Shown one piece after another: positions 37,501-50,005 of a stretch of DNA of 64,000 nucleotides (within the stretch, counting starts at the first letter, position 1; each line of letters opens with the position of its first letter). The stretch lies in NCBI GenBank assembly GCA_027186245.1, contig CP114481.1, forward strand, positions 35,123,501 to 35,187,500, read 5' to 3'. The translations under genes and the position numbers were made by a program. This DNA is from Coriaria nepalensis (Eukaryota > Streptophyta > Magnoliopsida > Cucurbitales > Coriariaceae). The notes beneath the pieces were generated by a model. It did no database searches, was not told where the DNA came from, and saw only the letters and a program-made list of their open reading frames with translations.

Positions 37501-38766
37501 ATTTCAAGTCAATATCTTATTTCAAAGCAAGTCGAACGAATTCAATTTTTGCACTACAAACACAAGTTCTGTGCATAACTTGCAAATGATCATTGCAAGG
37601 AAAGTGTGCATTCGTTTAACCTTAAAATCATTTCAATGAGTCATTTCAAGTCAATAACTTATTTCAAAGCAAGTCGAACGAATTCTATTTTTGCACTACA
37701 AAGACAAGTTTTCTGCATAACTTTCAAATGATCAATGCAAGGAACGTGTGCATTCGTTTAACCTTAAAATCATTTCAATGAGTCATTTCAAGTCAATATC
37801 TTATTTTAAAGTAATTCGAACGAGCACTATTTTTGCACTACAAATGCAAGTTTTGTGCATAACTTGCACATGATCAATGCAAGGAAACTGCGCATTCGTT
37901 TAACCTTAAAATCATTTCAATGAGTCTTTTCACGTCAATAACTTATTTCAAAGCAAGTCGAAAGAATTCTATTTTTGCACTACAAATGCAAGTTTTGGGC
38001 GTAACTTGCAAATGATCAATGCAAGGAAAGTGTGCATTCGTTTAACCTTAAAATCATTTCAATGAGTCATTTCAAGTCAATAACTTATTTCAAAGCAAGT
38101 CGAACGAATTCTAGTTTTGCACTACAACCACAAGTTTTGTGTATAAGTTGCAAATGATCAATGCAAGGAAAGTGTGCATTCGTTTAACCTTAAAATCATT
38201 TCAGAGAGTCATTACAAGTCAATAACTTATTTCAAAGCAAGTCGAACAAATTCAATTTTTGCACTACGAACACAAGTTTTGTGCATAACTTCCAAATGAT
38301 CATTGCAAGGAAAGTGTGCATTCGTTTAACCTTAAAATCAATTCAATGAGTCATTTCAAGTCAATAACTTATTTCAACGCATGTCAAACGAATTCTATTT
38401 TTGCACTACAAACAGATGTTTTGTGCATAACTTGCAAATGATCAATGCAAGGAAAGTGTGCATTCGTTTAACCTTAAAATCATTTCAATGAGTCATTTCA
38501 AGTCAATAACTTATTTCAAAGCAAGTCGAACGAATTCTATTTTTGCACTACAAACAGAAGTTTTTTGCATAACTTGCAAATGATCAATGCAAGGAAAGTG
38601 TGCATTCGTTTAAGTTAAAATCATTTCAATGAGTCATTTCAAGTCAATAATTTATTTCAAAGCAAGTCGAACGAATTCAATTTTTGCACTACAAACACAA
38701 GTTTTGTGGATAACTTCCAAACGATCATTGCAAGGCAAGTGTGCATTCGTTTAAACTTAAAATCAA
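34514..38766 (+). repeat. Block E: 30-monomer unit, copy 1 (4,253 bp)
   Basis: Thirty monomers, 7 bp short of 30 x 142. The first quarter is block-H-like (TCTAGTTTTGCAC, ACAACTTTTG); the rest has the TAAGTTATTTTTAAGC, GAATTAAATT and GTAACTCGAACGAGCTC types. The following 4,253 bp repeat it; only scattered base changes were seen, such as ATTCATTT (35213) versus ATTCGTTT, and GTTTCACC (37473) versus GTTTAACC. Confidence 0.9.
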
Positions 38767-41700
38767 TTCAATGAGTCATTTCAAGTCAATAACTTATGTC
38801 AAAGCAAGTCGAACGAATTCTAGTTTTGCACTAAAGACACAACTTTTGTGCATAACATGCAAATGATCATTGCAAGGAAAGTGTGCATTCCTTTAACCTT
38901 AAAATCATGTCAATGAGTCATTTCAAGTCAATAACTTATTTTAAAGCAATTCGAACGAATTCTAGTTTTGCACTACAGACACAACTTTTGTGCATAACTT
39001 GCAAATAATCATTGCAAGGAAAGTGTGCATTCGTTTAACCTTAAAATCATTTCAATGAGTCATTTCAAGTCAACAACTTATTTCAAAGCAATTCGAACGA
39101 ATTCTAGTTTTGCACTACAGAAACAACTTTTGTGCATAACTTGCAAATGATCATTGCAAGGAAAGTGTGCATTCGTTTAAAATTAAAATCATTTCAATGA
39201 GTCCATTCAAGTCAATAACTTATTTCGAAGCAAGTCGAACGAATTCTAGTTCTGCACTACAGACACAAGTTTTGTGTATAACTTGCAATTGATCAATGCA
39301 AGAAAGTGTGCATTCGTTTAAAATTAAAATCATTTTAATGAGTCATTTCAAGTCAATAACTTATTTCAAAGTAAGTCGAACGAATTCTAGTTTTGCACTA
39401 TAGACACAACTTTTGTGCATAACTTGCAAATGATCAATGCAAGGAAAGTGTGCATTCGTTTAACTTAAAATCATTTCAATGAGTCATTTCAAGTCAATAA
39501 TTTATTTCAAAGCAAGTCGAACGGATTCAATTTTTGCACAACAAACACAAGTTTTGAGCATAACTTGCAAATGATCAATGCAAGGAAAGTGTGCACTCGT
39601 TTAACCTTAAAATCATTTCAATGAGTCATTTCAAGTCAATATCTTATTTCAGAGTAACTCGAACGAGCTCTATTTTTGCACTACAAATGCAAGTTTTGTG
39701 CATAACTTGCACATGATCAATGCAAGGCAACTGTGCATTCGTTTAACCTTAAAATCATTTCAATGAGTCATTTCAAGTCAATAATTTATTTCAAAGCAAG
39801 TTGAACGAATTCTATTTTTTCACTACAAACACAAGTTTTGTGCATAACTTGCAAATGATCAATGCAAGGAAAGTGTGCATTCGTTTAACTTAAAATCATT
39901 TCAATGAGTCATTTTAAGTCAATAAGTTATTTCTAAGCAAGTCGAACGAATTAAATTTTTGCACTACAAACACAAGTTTTGTGCATAACTTGCACATGAT
40001 CAATGCAAGGAAAGTGTGCATTCGTTTAACCTTAAAATCATGTCAATGAGTCATTTCAAGTCAATATCTTATTTCAAAGTAACTCGAACGAGCTCTATTT
40101 TTGCACTACAAATGCAAGTTTTGTGCATAACTTGCACATGATCAATGCAAGGAAACTGTGCATTCGTTTAACCTTAAAATCATTTCAATGGGTCACTTCA
40201 AGTCAATAACTTATTTCAAAGCAAGTTGAACGAATTCTATTTTTTCACTACAAACACAAGTTTTGTGCATAACTTGCAAATGATCAATGCAAGGAAAGTG
40301 CGCATTCGTTTAACTTAAAATCATTTCAATGAGTCATTTCAAGTCAATAAGTTATTTTTAAGCAAGTCGAACGAATTAAATTTTTGTACTACAAACACAA
40401 ATTTTGTGCATAACTTGCAAATGATCAATGCAAGGAAAGTGTGCATTCGTTTAACCTTAAAATAATTTCAATGAGTCATTTCAAGTCAATATCTTATTTC
40501 AAAGCAAGTCGAACGAATTCAATTTTTGCACTACAAACACAAGTTCTGTGCATAACTTGCAAATGATCATTGCAAGGAAAGTGTGCATTCGTTTAACCAT
40601 AAAATCATTTCAATGAGTCATTTCAAGTCAATAACTTATTTGAAAGCAAGTCGAACGAATTCAATTTTTGCACTACAAACACAAGTTTTGTGCATAACTT
40701 GCAAATGATCAATGCAAGGAAAGTGTGCATTCGTTTAACTTAAAATCATTTCAATGAGTCATTTCAAGTCAATAAGTTATTTCTAACCAAGTCGAACAAA
40801 TTCAATTTTTGCACTACAAACACAAGTTTTGTGCATAACTTGCCAATTATCATTGCAAGGAAAGTGTGCATTCGTTTAACCTTAAAATCATTTCAATGAG
40901 TCATTTCAAGTCAATAACTTATTTCAAAGCAAGTCGAACGAATTCAATTTTTGCACTACAAACACAAGTTTTTTGCATAACTTGCAAATGATCAATGCAA
41001 GGAAAGTGTGCATTCGTTTAACCTTTAAATCATTTCAATGAGTCATTTCAAGTCAATAACTTATTTCGAAGCAAGTCGAATGAATTCTAGTTTTGCACTA
41101 CAAACACAAGTTTTGTGCACAACTCGCAAATGATCATTGCAGGGAAAGTGTGCATTCTTTTAACCTTAAAATAATTTCAATGAGTCATTTCCAGTCAATA
41201 ACTTATGTCAAAGCAAGTCGAACGAATTCTAGTTTTGCACTAAAGACACAACTTTTGTGCATAACATGCAAATGATCATTGCAAGGAAAGTGTGCATTCG
41301 TTTAACCTTAAAATCATGTCAATGAGTCATTTCAAGTCAATATCTTATTTCAAAGTAACTCGAACGAGCTCTATTTTTGCACTACAAATGCAAGTTTTGT
41401 GCATAACTTGCACATGATCAATGCAAGGAAACTGTGCATTCGTTTAACCTTAAAATCATTTCAATGGGTCACTTCAAGTCAATAACTTATTTCAAAGCAA
41501 GTTGAACGAATTCTATTTTTTCACTACAAACACAAGTTTTGTGCATAACTTGCAAATGATCAATGTAAGGAAAGTGCGCATTCGTTTAACTTAAAATCAT
41601 TTCAATGAGTCATTTCAAGTCAATAAGTTATTTTTAAGCAAGTCGAACGAATTAAATTTTTGTACTACAAACACAAATTTTGTGCATAACTTGCAAATGA

Positions 41701-42700
41701 TCAATGCAAGGAAAGTGTGCATTCGTTTAACCTTAAAATAATTTCAATGAGTCATTTCAAGTCAATATCTTATTTCAAAGCAAGTCGAACGAATTCAATT
41801 TTTGCACTACAAACACAAGTTCTGTGCATAACTTGCAAATGATCATTGCAAGGAAAGTGTGCATTCGTTTAACCTTAAAATCATTTCAATGAGTCATTTC
41901 AAGTCAATAACTTATTTCAAAGCAAGTCGAACGAATTCTATTTTTGCACTACAAAGACAAGTTTTCTGCATAACTTTCAAATGATCAATGCAAGGAACGT
42001 GTGCATTCGTTTAACCTTAAAATCATTTCAATGAGTCATTTCAAGTCAATATCTTATTTTAAAGTAATTCGAACGAGCACTATTTTTGCACTACAAATGC
42101 AAGTTTTGTGCATAACTTGCACATGATCAATGCAAGGAAACTGTGCATTCGTTTAACCTTAAAATCATTTCAATGAGTCTTTTCACGTCAATAACTTATT
42201 TCAAAGCAAGTCGAAAGAATTCTATTTTTGCACTACAAATGCAAGTTTTGGGCGTAACTTGCAAATGATCAATGCAAGGAAAGTGTGCATTCGTTTAACC
42301 TTAAAATCATTTCAATGAGTCATTTCAAGTCAATAACTTATTTCAAAGCAAGTCGAACGAATTCTAGTTTTGCACTACAACCACAAGTTTTGTGTATAAG
42401 TTGCAAATGATCAATGCAAGGAAAGTGTGCATTCGTTTAACCTTAAAATCATTTCAGAGAGTCATTACAAGTCAATAACTTATTTCAAAGCAAGTCGAAC
42501 AAATTCAATTTTTGCACTACGAACACAAGTTTTGTGCATAACTTCCAAATGATCATTGCAAGGAAAGTGTGCATTCGTTTAACCTTAAAATCAATTCAAT
42601 GAGTCATTTCAAGTCAATAACTTATTTCAACGCATGTCAAACGAATTCTATTTTTGCACTACAAACAGATGTTTTGTGCATAACTTGCAAATGATCAATG

Positions 42701-42842
42701 CAAGGAAAGTGTGCATTCGTTTAACCTTAAAATCATTTCAATGAGTCATTTCAAGTCAATAACTTATTTCAAAGCAAGTCGAACGAATTCTATTTTTGCA
42801 CTACAAACAGAAGTTTTTTGCATAACTTGCAAATGATCAATG
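42701..42842 (+). repeat. Representative near-consensus 142-bp monomer
   Basis: This copy is close to the majority sequence and serves as a reference. It contains three ATTTCAA sub-repeats (42735, 42748 and 42766, spaced 13 and 18 bp), ATGAGTCAT at 42741-42749, an EcoRI site GAATTC at 42785-42790, and a BclI-type TGATCA at 42834-42839 inside a dyad that extends into the next monomer. It has three CpG dinucleotides (CATTCGTTT and GTCGAACG). The main variable positions between monomer families are the bases after GAATTC (GAATTCTATT, GAATTCAATT, GAATTCTAGT), the segment after TTTGCACTACA, and the last bases of the unit (GATCAATG or GATCATTG). Confidence 0.95.
42741..42749. other. Example of the ATGAGTCAT palindrome (AP-1/GCN4-type core)
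   Basis: ATGAGTCAT matches the known consensus for bZIP dimers of the AP-1/GCN4 class. It is in most monomers; the common variants ATGTGTC, GAGAGTCATT and ATCAGTC break it. The motif match is direct; binding in this organism is inference. Confidence 0.7.
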
Positions 42843-43019
42843 CAAGGAAAGTGTGCATTCGTTTAAGTTAAAATCATTTCAATGAGTCATTTCAAGTCAA
42901 TAATTTATTTCAAAGCAAGTCGAACGAATTCAATTTTTGCACTACAAACACAAGTTTTGTGGATAACTTCCAAACGATCATTGCAAGGCAAGTGTGCATT
43001 CGTTTAAACTTAAAATCAA

Positions 43020-46000
43020 TTCAATGAGTCATTTCAAGTCAATAACTTATTTCAAAGCAAGTCAAACGAATTCTATTTTTGCACAATAAACAGATGTTTT
43101 GTGCATAACTTGCAAATGATCAATGCAAGGAAAGTGTGCATTCGTTTAACCTTAAAATCATTTCAATGAGTCATTTCAAGTCAATAACTTATTTCAAAGC
43201 AAGTCGAACGAATTCTATTTTTGCACTACAAACAGAAGTTTTTTGCATAACTTACAAATGATCAATGCAAGGAAAGTGTGCAATCGTTTAACTTAAAATC
43301 AGTTCAATGAGTCATTTCAAGTCAATAAGTTATTTCTAACCAAATCGAACGAATTCTATTTTTTCACTACAAACACAAGTTTTGTGCATAACTTGCAAAT
43401 GATCAATGCAAGGAAAGTGTGCATTCGTTTAACTTAAAATCATTTCAATGAGTCATTTTAAGTCAATAAGTTATTTCTAAGCAAGTCGAACGAATTAAAT
43501 TTTTGCACTACAAACACAAGTTTTGTGCATAACTTGCACATGATCAATGCAAGGAAAGTGTGCATTCGTTTAACCTTAAAATCATGTCAATGAGTCATTT
43601 CAAGTCAATATCTTATTTCAAAGTAACTCGAACGAGCTCTATTTTTGCACTACAAATGCAAGTTTTGTGCATAACTTGCACATGATCAATGCAAGGAAAC
43701 TGTGCATTCGTTTAACCTTAAAATCATTTCAATGGGTCACTTCAAGTCAATAACTTATTTCAAAGCAAGTTGAACGAATTCTATTTTTTCACTACAAACA
43801 CAAGTTTTGTGCATAACTTGCGAATGATCAATGCAAGGAAAGTGCGCATTCGTTTAACTTAAAATCATTTCAATGAGTCATTTCAAGTCAATAAGTTATT
43901 TCTAACCAAATCGAACGAATTCAATTTTTGCACTACAAACACAAATTTTGTGCATAACTTGCAAATGATCAATGCAAGGAAAGTGTGCATTCGTTTAACC
44001 TTAAAATAATTTCAATGAGTCATTTCAAGTCAATATCTTATTTCAAAGCAAGTCGAACGAATTCAATTTTTGCACTACAAACACAAGTTCTGTGCATAAC
44101 TTGCAAATGATCATTGCAAGGAAAGTGTGCATTCGTTTAACCTTAAAATCATTTCAATGAATCATTTCAAGTCAATAACTTATTTCAAAGCAAGTCGAAC
44201 GAATTCTATTTTTGCACTACAAACAGAAGTTTTTTGCATAACTTGGAAATGATCAATGCAAGGAAAGTGTGCATTCGTTTAACCTTAAAATCATTTCAAT
44301 GAGTCATTTCAAGTCAATAAGTTATTTCTAACCAAATCGAACGAATTCAATTTTTGCACTACAAACACAAGTTTTGTGCATAACTTCCAAATGATCATTG
44401 CAAGGAAAGTGTGCATTCGTTTAACCTTAAAATCAATTCAATGAGTCATTTCAAGTCAATAACTTATTTCAACGCATGTCAAACGAATTCTATTTTTGCA
44501 CTACAAACAGATGTTTTGTGCATAACTTGCAAATAATCAATGCAAGGAAAGTGTGCATTCGTTTAACCTTAAAATCATTTCAATGAATCATTTCAAGTCA
44601 ATAACTTATTTCAAAGCAAGTCGAACGAATTCTATTTTTGCACTACAAACAGAAGTTTTTTGCATAACTTGGAAATGATCAATGCAAGGAAAGTGTGCAT
44701 TCGTTTAACCTTAAAATCATTTCAATGAGTCATTTCAAGTCAATAAGTTATTTCTAACCAAATCGAACGAATTCAATTTTTGCACTACAAACACAAGTTT
44801 TGTGCTTAACTTGCAAATGATCATTGCAAGGAAAGTGTGCATTCGTTTAACTTAAAATCATTTCAATGAGTCATTTCAAGTCAATAAGTTATTTCTAACC
44901 AAATCGAACGAATTCAATTTTTGCACTACAAACACAAGTTTTGTGCATAACTTCCAAATGATCATTGCAAGGAAAGTGTGCATTCGTTTAACCTTAAAAT
45001 CAATTCAATGAGTCATTTCAAGTCAATAACTTATTTCAACGCATGTCAAACGAATTCTATTTTTGCACTACAAACAGATGTTTTGTGCATAACTTGCAAA
45101 TAATCAATGCAAGGAAAGTGTGCATTCGTTTAACCTTAAAATCATTTCAATGAATCATTTCAAGTCAATAACTTATTTCAAAGCAAGTCGAACGAATTCT
45201 ATTTTTGCACTACAAACAGAAGTTTTTTGCATAACTTGGAAATGATCAATGCAAGGAAAGTGTGCATTCGTTTAACCTTAAAATCATTTCAATGAGTCAT
45301 TTCAAGTCAATAAGTTATTTCTAACCAAATCGAACGAATTCAATTTTTGCACTACAAACACAAGTTTTGTGCTTAACTTGCAAATGATCATTGCAAGGAA
45401 AGTGTGCATTCGTTTAACCTTAAAATCATTTCAATGAGTCATTTCAAGTCAATAACTTATTTCAAAGCAATTCGAACGAATTCTAGTTTTGCACTACAGA
45501 AACAACTTTTGTGCATAACTTGCAAATGATCATTGCAAGGAAAGTGTGCATTCGTTTAAAATTAAAATCGTTTCAATGAGTCCATTCAAGTCAATAACTT
45601 ATTTCGAAGCAAGTCGAATGAATTCTAGTTTTGCACTACAAACACAAGTTTTGTGCACAACTCGCAAATGATCATTGCAGGGAAAGTGTGCATTCTTTTA
45701 ACCTTAAAATAATTTCAATGAGTCATTTCAAGTCAATAACTTATGTCAAAGCAAGTCGAACGAATTCTAGTTTTGCACTAAAGACACAACTTTTGTGCAT
45801 AACATGCAAATGATCATTGCAAGGAAAGTGTGCATTCCTTTAACCTTAAAATCATGTCAATGAGTCATTTCAAGTCAATAACTTATTTTAAAGCAATTCG
45901 AACGAATTCTAGTTTTGCACTACAGACACAACTTTTGTGCATAACTTGCAAATGATCATTGCAAGGAAAGTGTGCATTCGTTTAACCTTAAAATCATTTC

Positions 46001-46315
46001 AATGAGTCATTTCAAGTCAACAACTTATTTCAAAGCAATTCGAACGAATTCTAGTTTTGCACTACAGAAACAACTTTTGTGCATAACTTGCAAATGATCA
46101 TTGCAAGGAAAGTATGCATTCGTTTAAAATTAAAATCATTTCAATGAGTCCATTCAAGTCAATAACTTATTTCGAAGCAAGTCGAACGAATTCTAGTTCT
46201 GCACTACAGACACAAGTTTTGTGTATAACTTGCAAATGATCAATGCAAGAAAGTGTGCATTCGTTTAAAATTAAAATCATTTTAATGAGTCATTTCAAGT
46301 CAATAACTTATTTCA
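43020..46315 (+). repeat. Block F start: 3- and 4-monomer repeats, then copy of block E start
   Basis: Marker AACTTGGAAATG recurs with GGAAATG at 44245, 44671 and 45238 (426 and 567 bp apart), showing 3- and 4-monomer repeats built from TCTAACCAAATCG, CAACGCATGTC and AGATGTTTTG monomers. From about 45250 the sequence matches 34050 onward at an offset of 11,200 bp. The 60-codon frame at 45631 is the copy of the one at 34431. Confidence 0.83.
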
Positions 46316-47539
46316 AAGCAAGTCGAACGAATTCTAGTTTTGCACTATAGACACAAATTTTGTGCATAACTTGCAAATGATCAATGCAAGGAAAGTGTGC
46401 ATTCGTTTAACTTAAAATCATTTCAATGAGTCATTTCAAGTCAATAATTTATTTCAAAGCAAGTCGAACGGATTCAATTTTGCACAACAAACACAAGTTT
46501 TGTGCATAACTTGCAAATGATCAATGCAAGGAAAGTGTGCACTCGTTTAACCTTAAAATCATTTCAATGAGTCATTTCAAGTCAATATCTTATTTCAGAG
46601 TAACTCGAACGAGCTCTATTTTTGCACTACAAATGCAAGTTTTGTGCATAACTTGCACATGATCAATGCAAGGCAACTGTGCATTCGTTTAACCTTAAAA
46701 TCATTTCAATGAGTCATTTCAAGTCAATAACTTATTTCAAAGCAAGTTGAACGAATTCTATTTTTTCACTACAAACACAAGTTTTGTGCATAACTTGCAA
46801 ATGATCAATGCAAGGAAAGTGTGCATTCGTTTAACTTAAAATCATTTCAATGAGTCATTTTAAGTCAATAAGTTATTTCTAAGCAAGTCGAACGAATTAA
46901 ATTTTTGCACTACAAACACAAGTTTTGTGCATAACTTGCACATGATCAATGCAAGGAAAGTGTGCATTCGTTTAACCTTAAAATCATGTCAATGAGTCAT
47001 TTCAAGTCAATATCTTATTTCAAAGTAACTCGAACGAGCTCTATTTTTGCACTACAAATGCAAGTTTTGTGCATAACTTGCACATGATCAATGCAAGGAA
47101 ACTGTGCATTCGTTTAACCTTAAAATCATTTCAATGGGTCACTTCAAGTCAATAACTTATTTCAAAGCAAGTTGAACGAATTCTATTTTTTCACTACAAA
47201 CACAAGTTTTGTGCATAACTTGCAAATGATCAATGCAAGGAAAGTGCGCATTCGTTTAACTTAAAATCATTTCAATGAGTCATTTCAAGTCAATAAGTTA
47301 TTTTTAAGCAAGTCGAACGAATTAAATTTTTGCACTACAAACACAAATTTTGTGCATAACTTGCAAATGATCAATGCAAGGAAAGTGTGCATTCGTTTAA
47401 CCTTAAAATAATTTCAATGAGTCATTTCAAGTCAATATCTTATTTCAAAGCAAGTCGAACGAATTCAATTTTTGCACTACAAACACAAGTTCTGTGCATA
47501 ACTTGCAAATGATCATTGCAAGGAAAGTGTGCATTCGTT
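45250..47539 (+). repeat. Segmental copy of about 34050-36340 (offset about 11,200 bp)
   Basis: Matches begin near TCTAACCAAATCG at 34125/45325 and continue, with one 1-bp deletion (GATTCAATTTTGC near 46475), until AACCATAAAATC (36343) versus AACCTTAAAATC. The copy includes the block-H-like monomers and the paired GAGCTC marker monomers. Confidence 0.83.
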
Positions 47540-50005
47540 TAACCTTAAAATCATTTCAATGAGTCATTTCAAGTCAATAACTTATTTCAAAGCAAGTCGA
47601 ACGAATTCTATTTTTGCACTACAAAGACAAGTTTTCTGCATAACTTTCAAATGATCAATGCAAGGAACGTGTGCATTCGTTTAACCTTAAAATCATTTCA
47701 ATGAGTCATTTCATGTCAATATCTTATTTCAAAGTAATTCGAACGAGCACTATTTTTGCACTACAAATGCAAGTTTTGTGCATAACTTGCACATGATCAA
47801 TGCAAGGAAACTGTGCATTCGTTTAACCTTAAAATCATTTCAATGAGTCATTTCAAGTCAATAACTTATTTCAAAGCAAGTTGAACGAATTCTATTTTTT
47901 CACTACAAACACAAGTTTTGTGCATAACTTGCAAATGATCAATGCAAGGAAAGTGTGCATTCGTTTAACTTAAAATCATTTCAATGAGTCATTTTAAGTC
48001 AATAAGTTATTTCTAAGCAAGTCGAACGAATTAAATTTTTGCACTACAAACACAAGTTTTGTGCATAACTTGCACATGATCAATGCAAGGAAAGTGTGCA
48101 TTCGTTTAACCTTAAAATCATGTCAATGAGTCATTTCAAGTCAATATCTTATTTCAAAGTAACTCGAACGAGCTCTATTTTTGCACTACAAATGCAAGTT
48201 TTGTGCATAACTTGCACATGATCAATGCAAGGAAACTGTGCATTCGTTTAACCTTAAAATCATTTCAATGGGTCACTTCAAGTCAATAACTTATTTCAAA
48301 GCAAGTTGAACGAATTCTATTTTTTCACTACAAACACAAGTTTTGTGCATAACTTGCAAATGATCAATGCAAGGAAAGTGCGCATTCGTTTAACTTAAAA
48401 TCATTTCAATGAGTCATTTCAAGTCAATAAGTTATTTTTAAGCAAGTCGAACGAATTAAATTTTTGCACTACAAACACAAATTTTGTGCATAACTTGCAA
48501 ATGATCAATGCAAGGAAAGTGTGCATTCGTTTAACCTTAAAATAATTTCAATGAGTCATTTCAAGTCAATATCTTATTTCAAAGCAAGTCGAACGAATTC
48601 AATTTTTGCACTACAAACACAAGTTCTGTGCATAACTTGCAAATGATCATTGCAAGGAAAGTGTGCATTCGTTTAACCTTAAAATCATTTCAATGAGTCA
48701 TTTCAAGTCAATAACTTATTTCAAAGCAAGTCGAACGAATTCTATTTTTGCACTACAAAGACAAGTTTTCTGCATAACTTTCAAATGATCAATGCAAGGA
48801 ACGTGTGCATTCGTTTAACCTTAAAATCATTTCAATGAGTCATTTCATGTCAATATCTTATTTTAAAGTAATTCGAACGAGCACTATTTTTGCACTACAA
48901 ATGCAAGTTTTGTGCATAACTTGCACATGATCAATGCAAGGAAACTGTGCATTCGTTTAACCTTAAAATCATTTCAATGAGTCTTTTCACATCAATAACT
49001 TATTTCAAAGCAAGTCGAAAGAATTCTATTTTTGCACTACAAATGCAAGTTTTGGGCGTAACTTGCAAATGATCAATGCAAGGAAAGTGTGCATTCGTTT
49101 AACCTTAAAATCATTTCAATGAGTCATTTCAAGTCAATAACTTATTTCAAAGCAAGTCGAACGAATTCTAGTTTTGCACTACAACCACAAGTTTTGTGCA
49201 TAACTTGCAAATGATCAATGCAAGGAAAGTGTGCATTCGTTTAACCTTAAAATCATTTCAGAGAGTCATTACAAGTCAATAACTTATTTCAACGCAAGTC
49301 GAACAAATTCAATTTTTGCACTACGAACACAAGTTTTGTGCATAACTTCCAAATGATCATTGCAAGGAAAGTGTGCATTCGTTTAACCTTAAAATCAATT
49401 CAATGAGTCATTTCAAGTCAATAACTTATTTCAACGCATGTCAAACGAATTCTATTTTTGCACTACAAACAGATGTTTTGTGCATAACTTGCAAATGATC
49501 AATGCAAGGAAAGTGTGCATTCGTTTAACCTTAAAATCATTTCAATGAGTCATTTCAAGTCAATAACTTATTTCAAAGCAAGTCGAACGAATTCTATTTT
49601 TGCACTACAAACAGAAGTTTTTTGCATAACTTGCAAATGATCAATGCAAGGAAAGTGTGCATTCGTTTAAGTTAAAATCATTTCAATGAGTCATTTCAAG
49701 TCAATAATTTATTTCAAAGCAAGTCGAACGAATTCAATTTTTGCACTACAAACACAAGTTTTGTGGATAACTTCCAAACGATCATTGCAAGGAAAGTGTG
49801 CATTCGTTTAAACTTAAAATCAATTCAATGAGTCATTTCAAGTCAATAACTTATTTCAAAGCAAGTCAAACGAATTCTATTTTTGCACAATAAACAGATG
49901 TTTTGTGCATAACTTGCAAATGATCAATGCAAGGAAAGTGTGCATTCGTTTAACCTTAAAATCATTTCAATGAGTCATTTCAAGTCAATAACTTATTTCA
50001 AAGCA
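46316..50005 (+). repeat. Block F: 26-monomer unit (18 plus an internal 8-monomer duplication)
   Basis: Compared with the next unit, this one contains an extra 8 monomers: AAGTTGAACGAATTC at about 46745 recurs 1,134 bp later at about 47879 with the same downstream order. Removing 8 monomers leaves the 18-monomer order seen at 50006 onward. Confidence 0.82.

Larger units (their letters stand above)
38767..43019 (+). repeat. Block E: 30-monomer unit, copy 2 (4,253 bp)
   Basis: Copy of 34514-38766; the match continues to 43050, where TTATTTC replaces TTATGTC. The common ends are consistent with an unequal exchange in register. Differences from copy 1 are few, including CATGTCAATG at about 40041 and CCAGTCAATAAC at about 41191. 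Confidence 0.9.
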
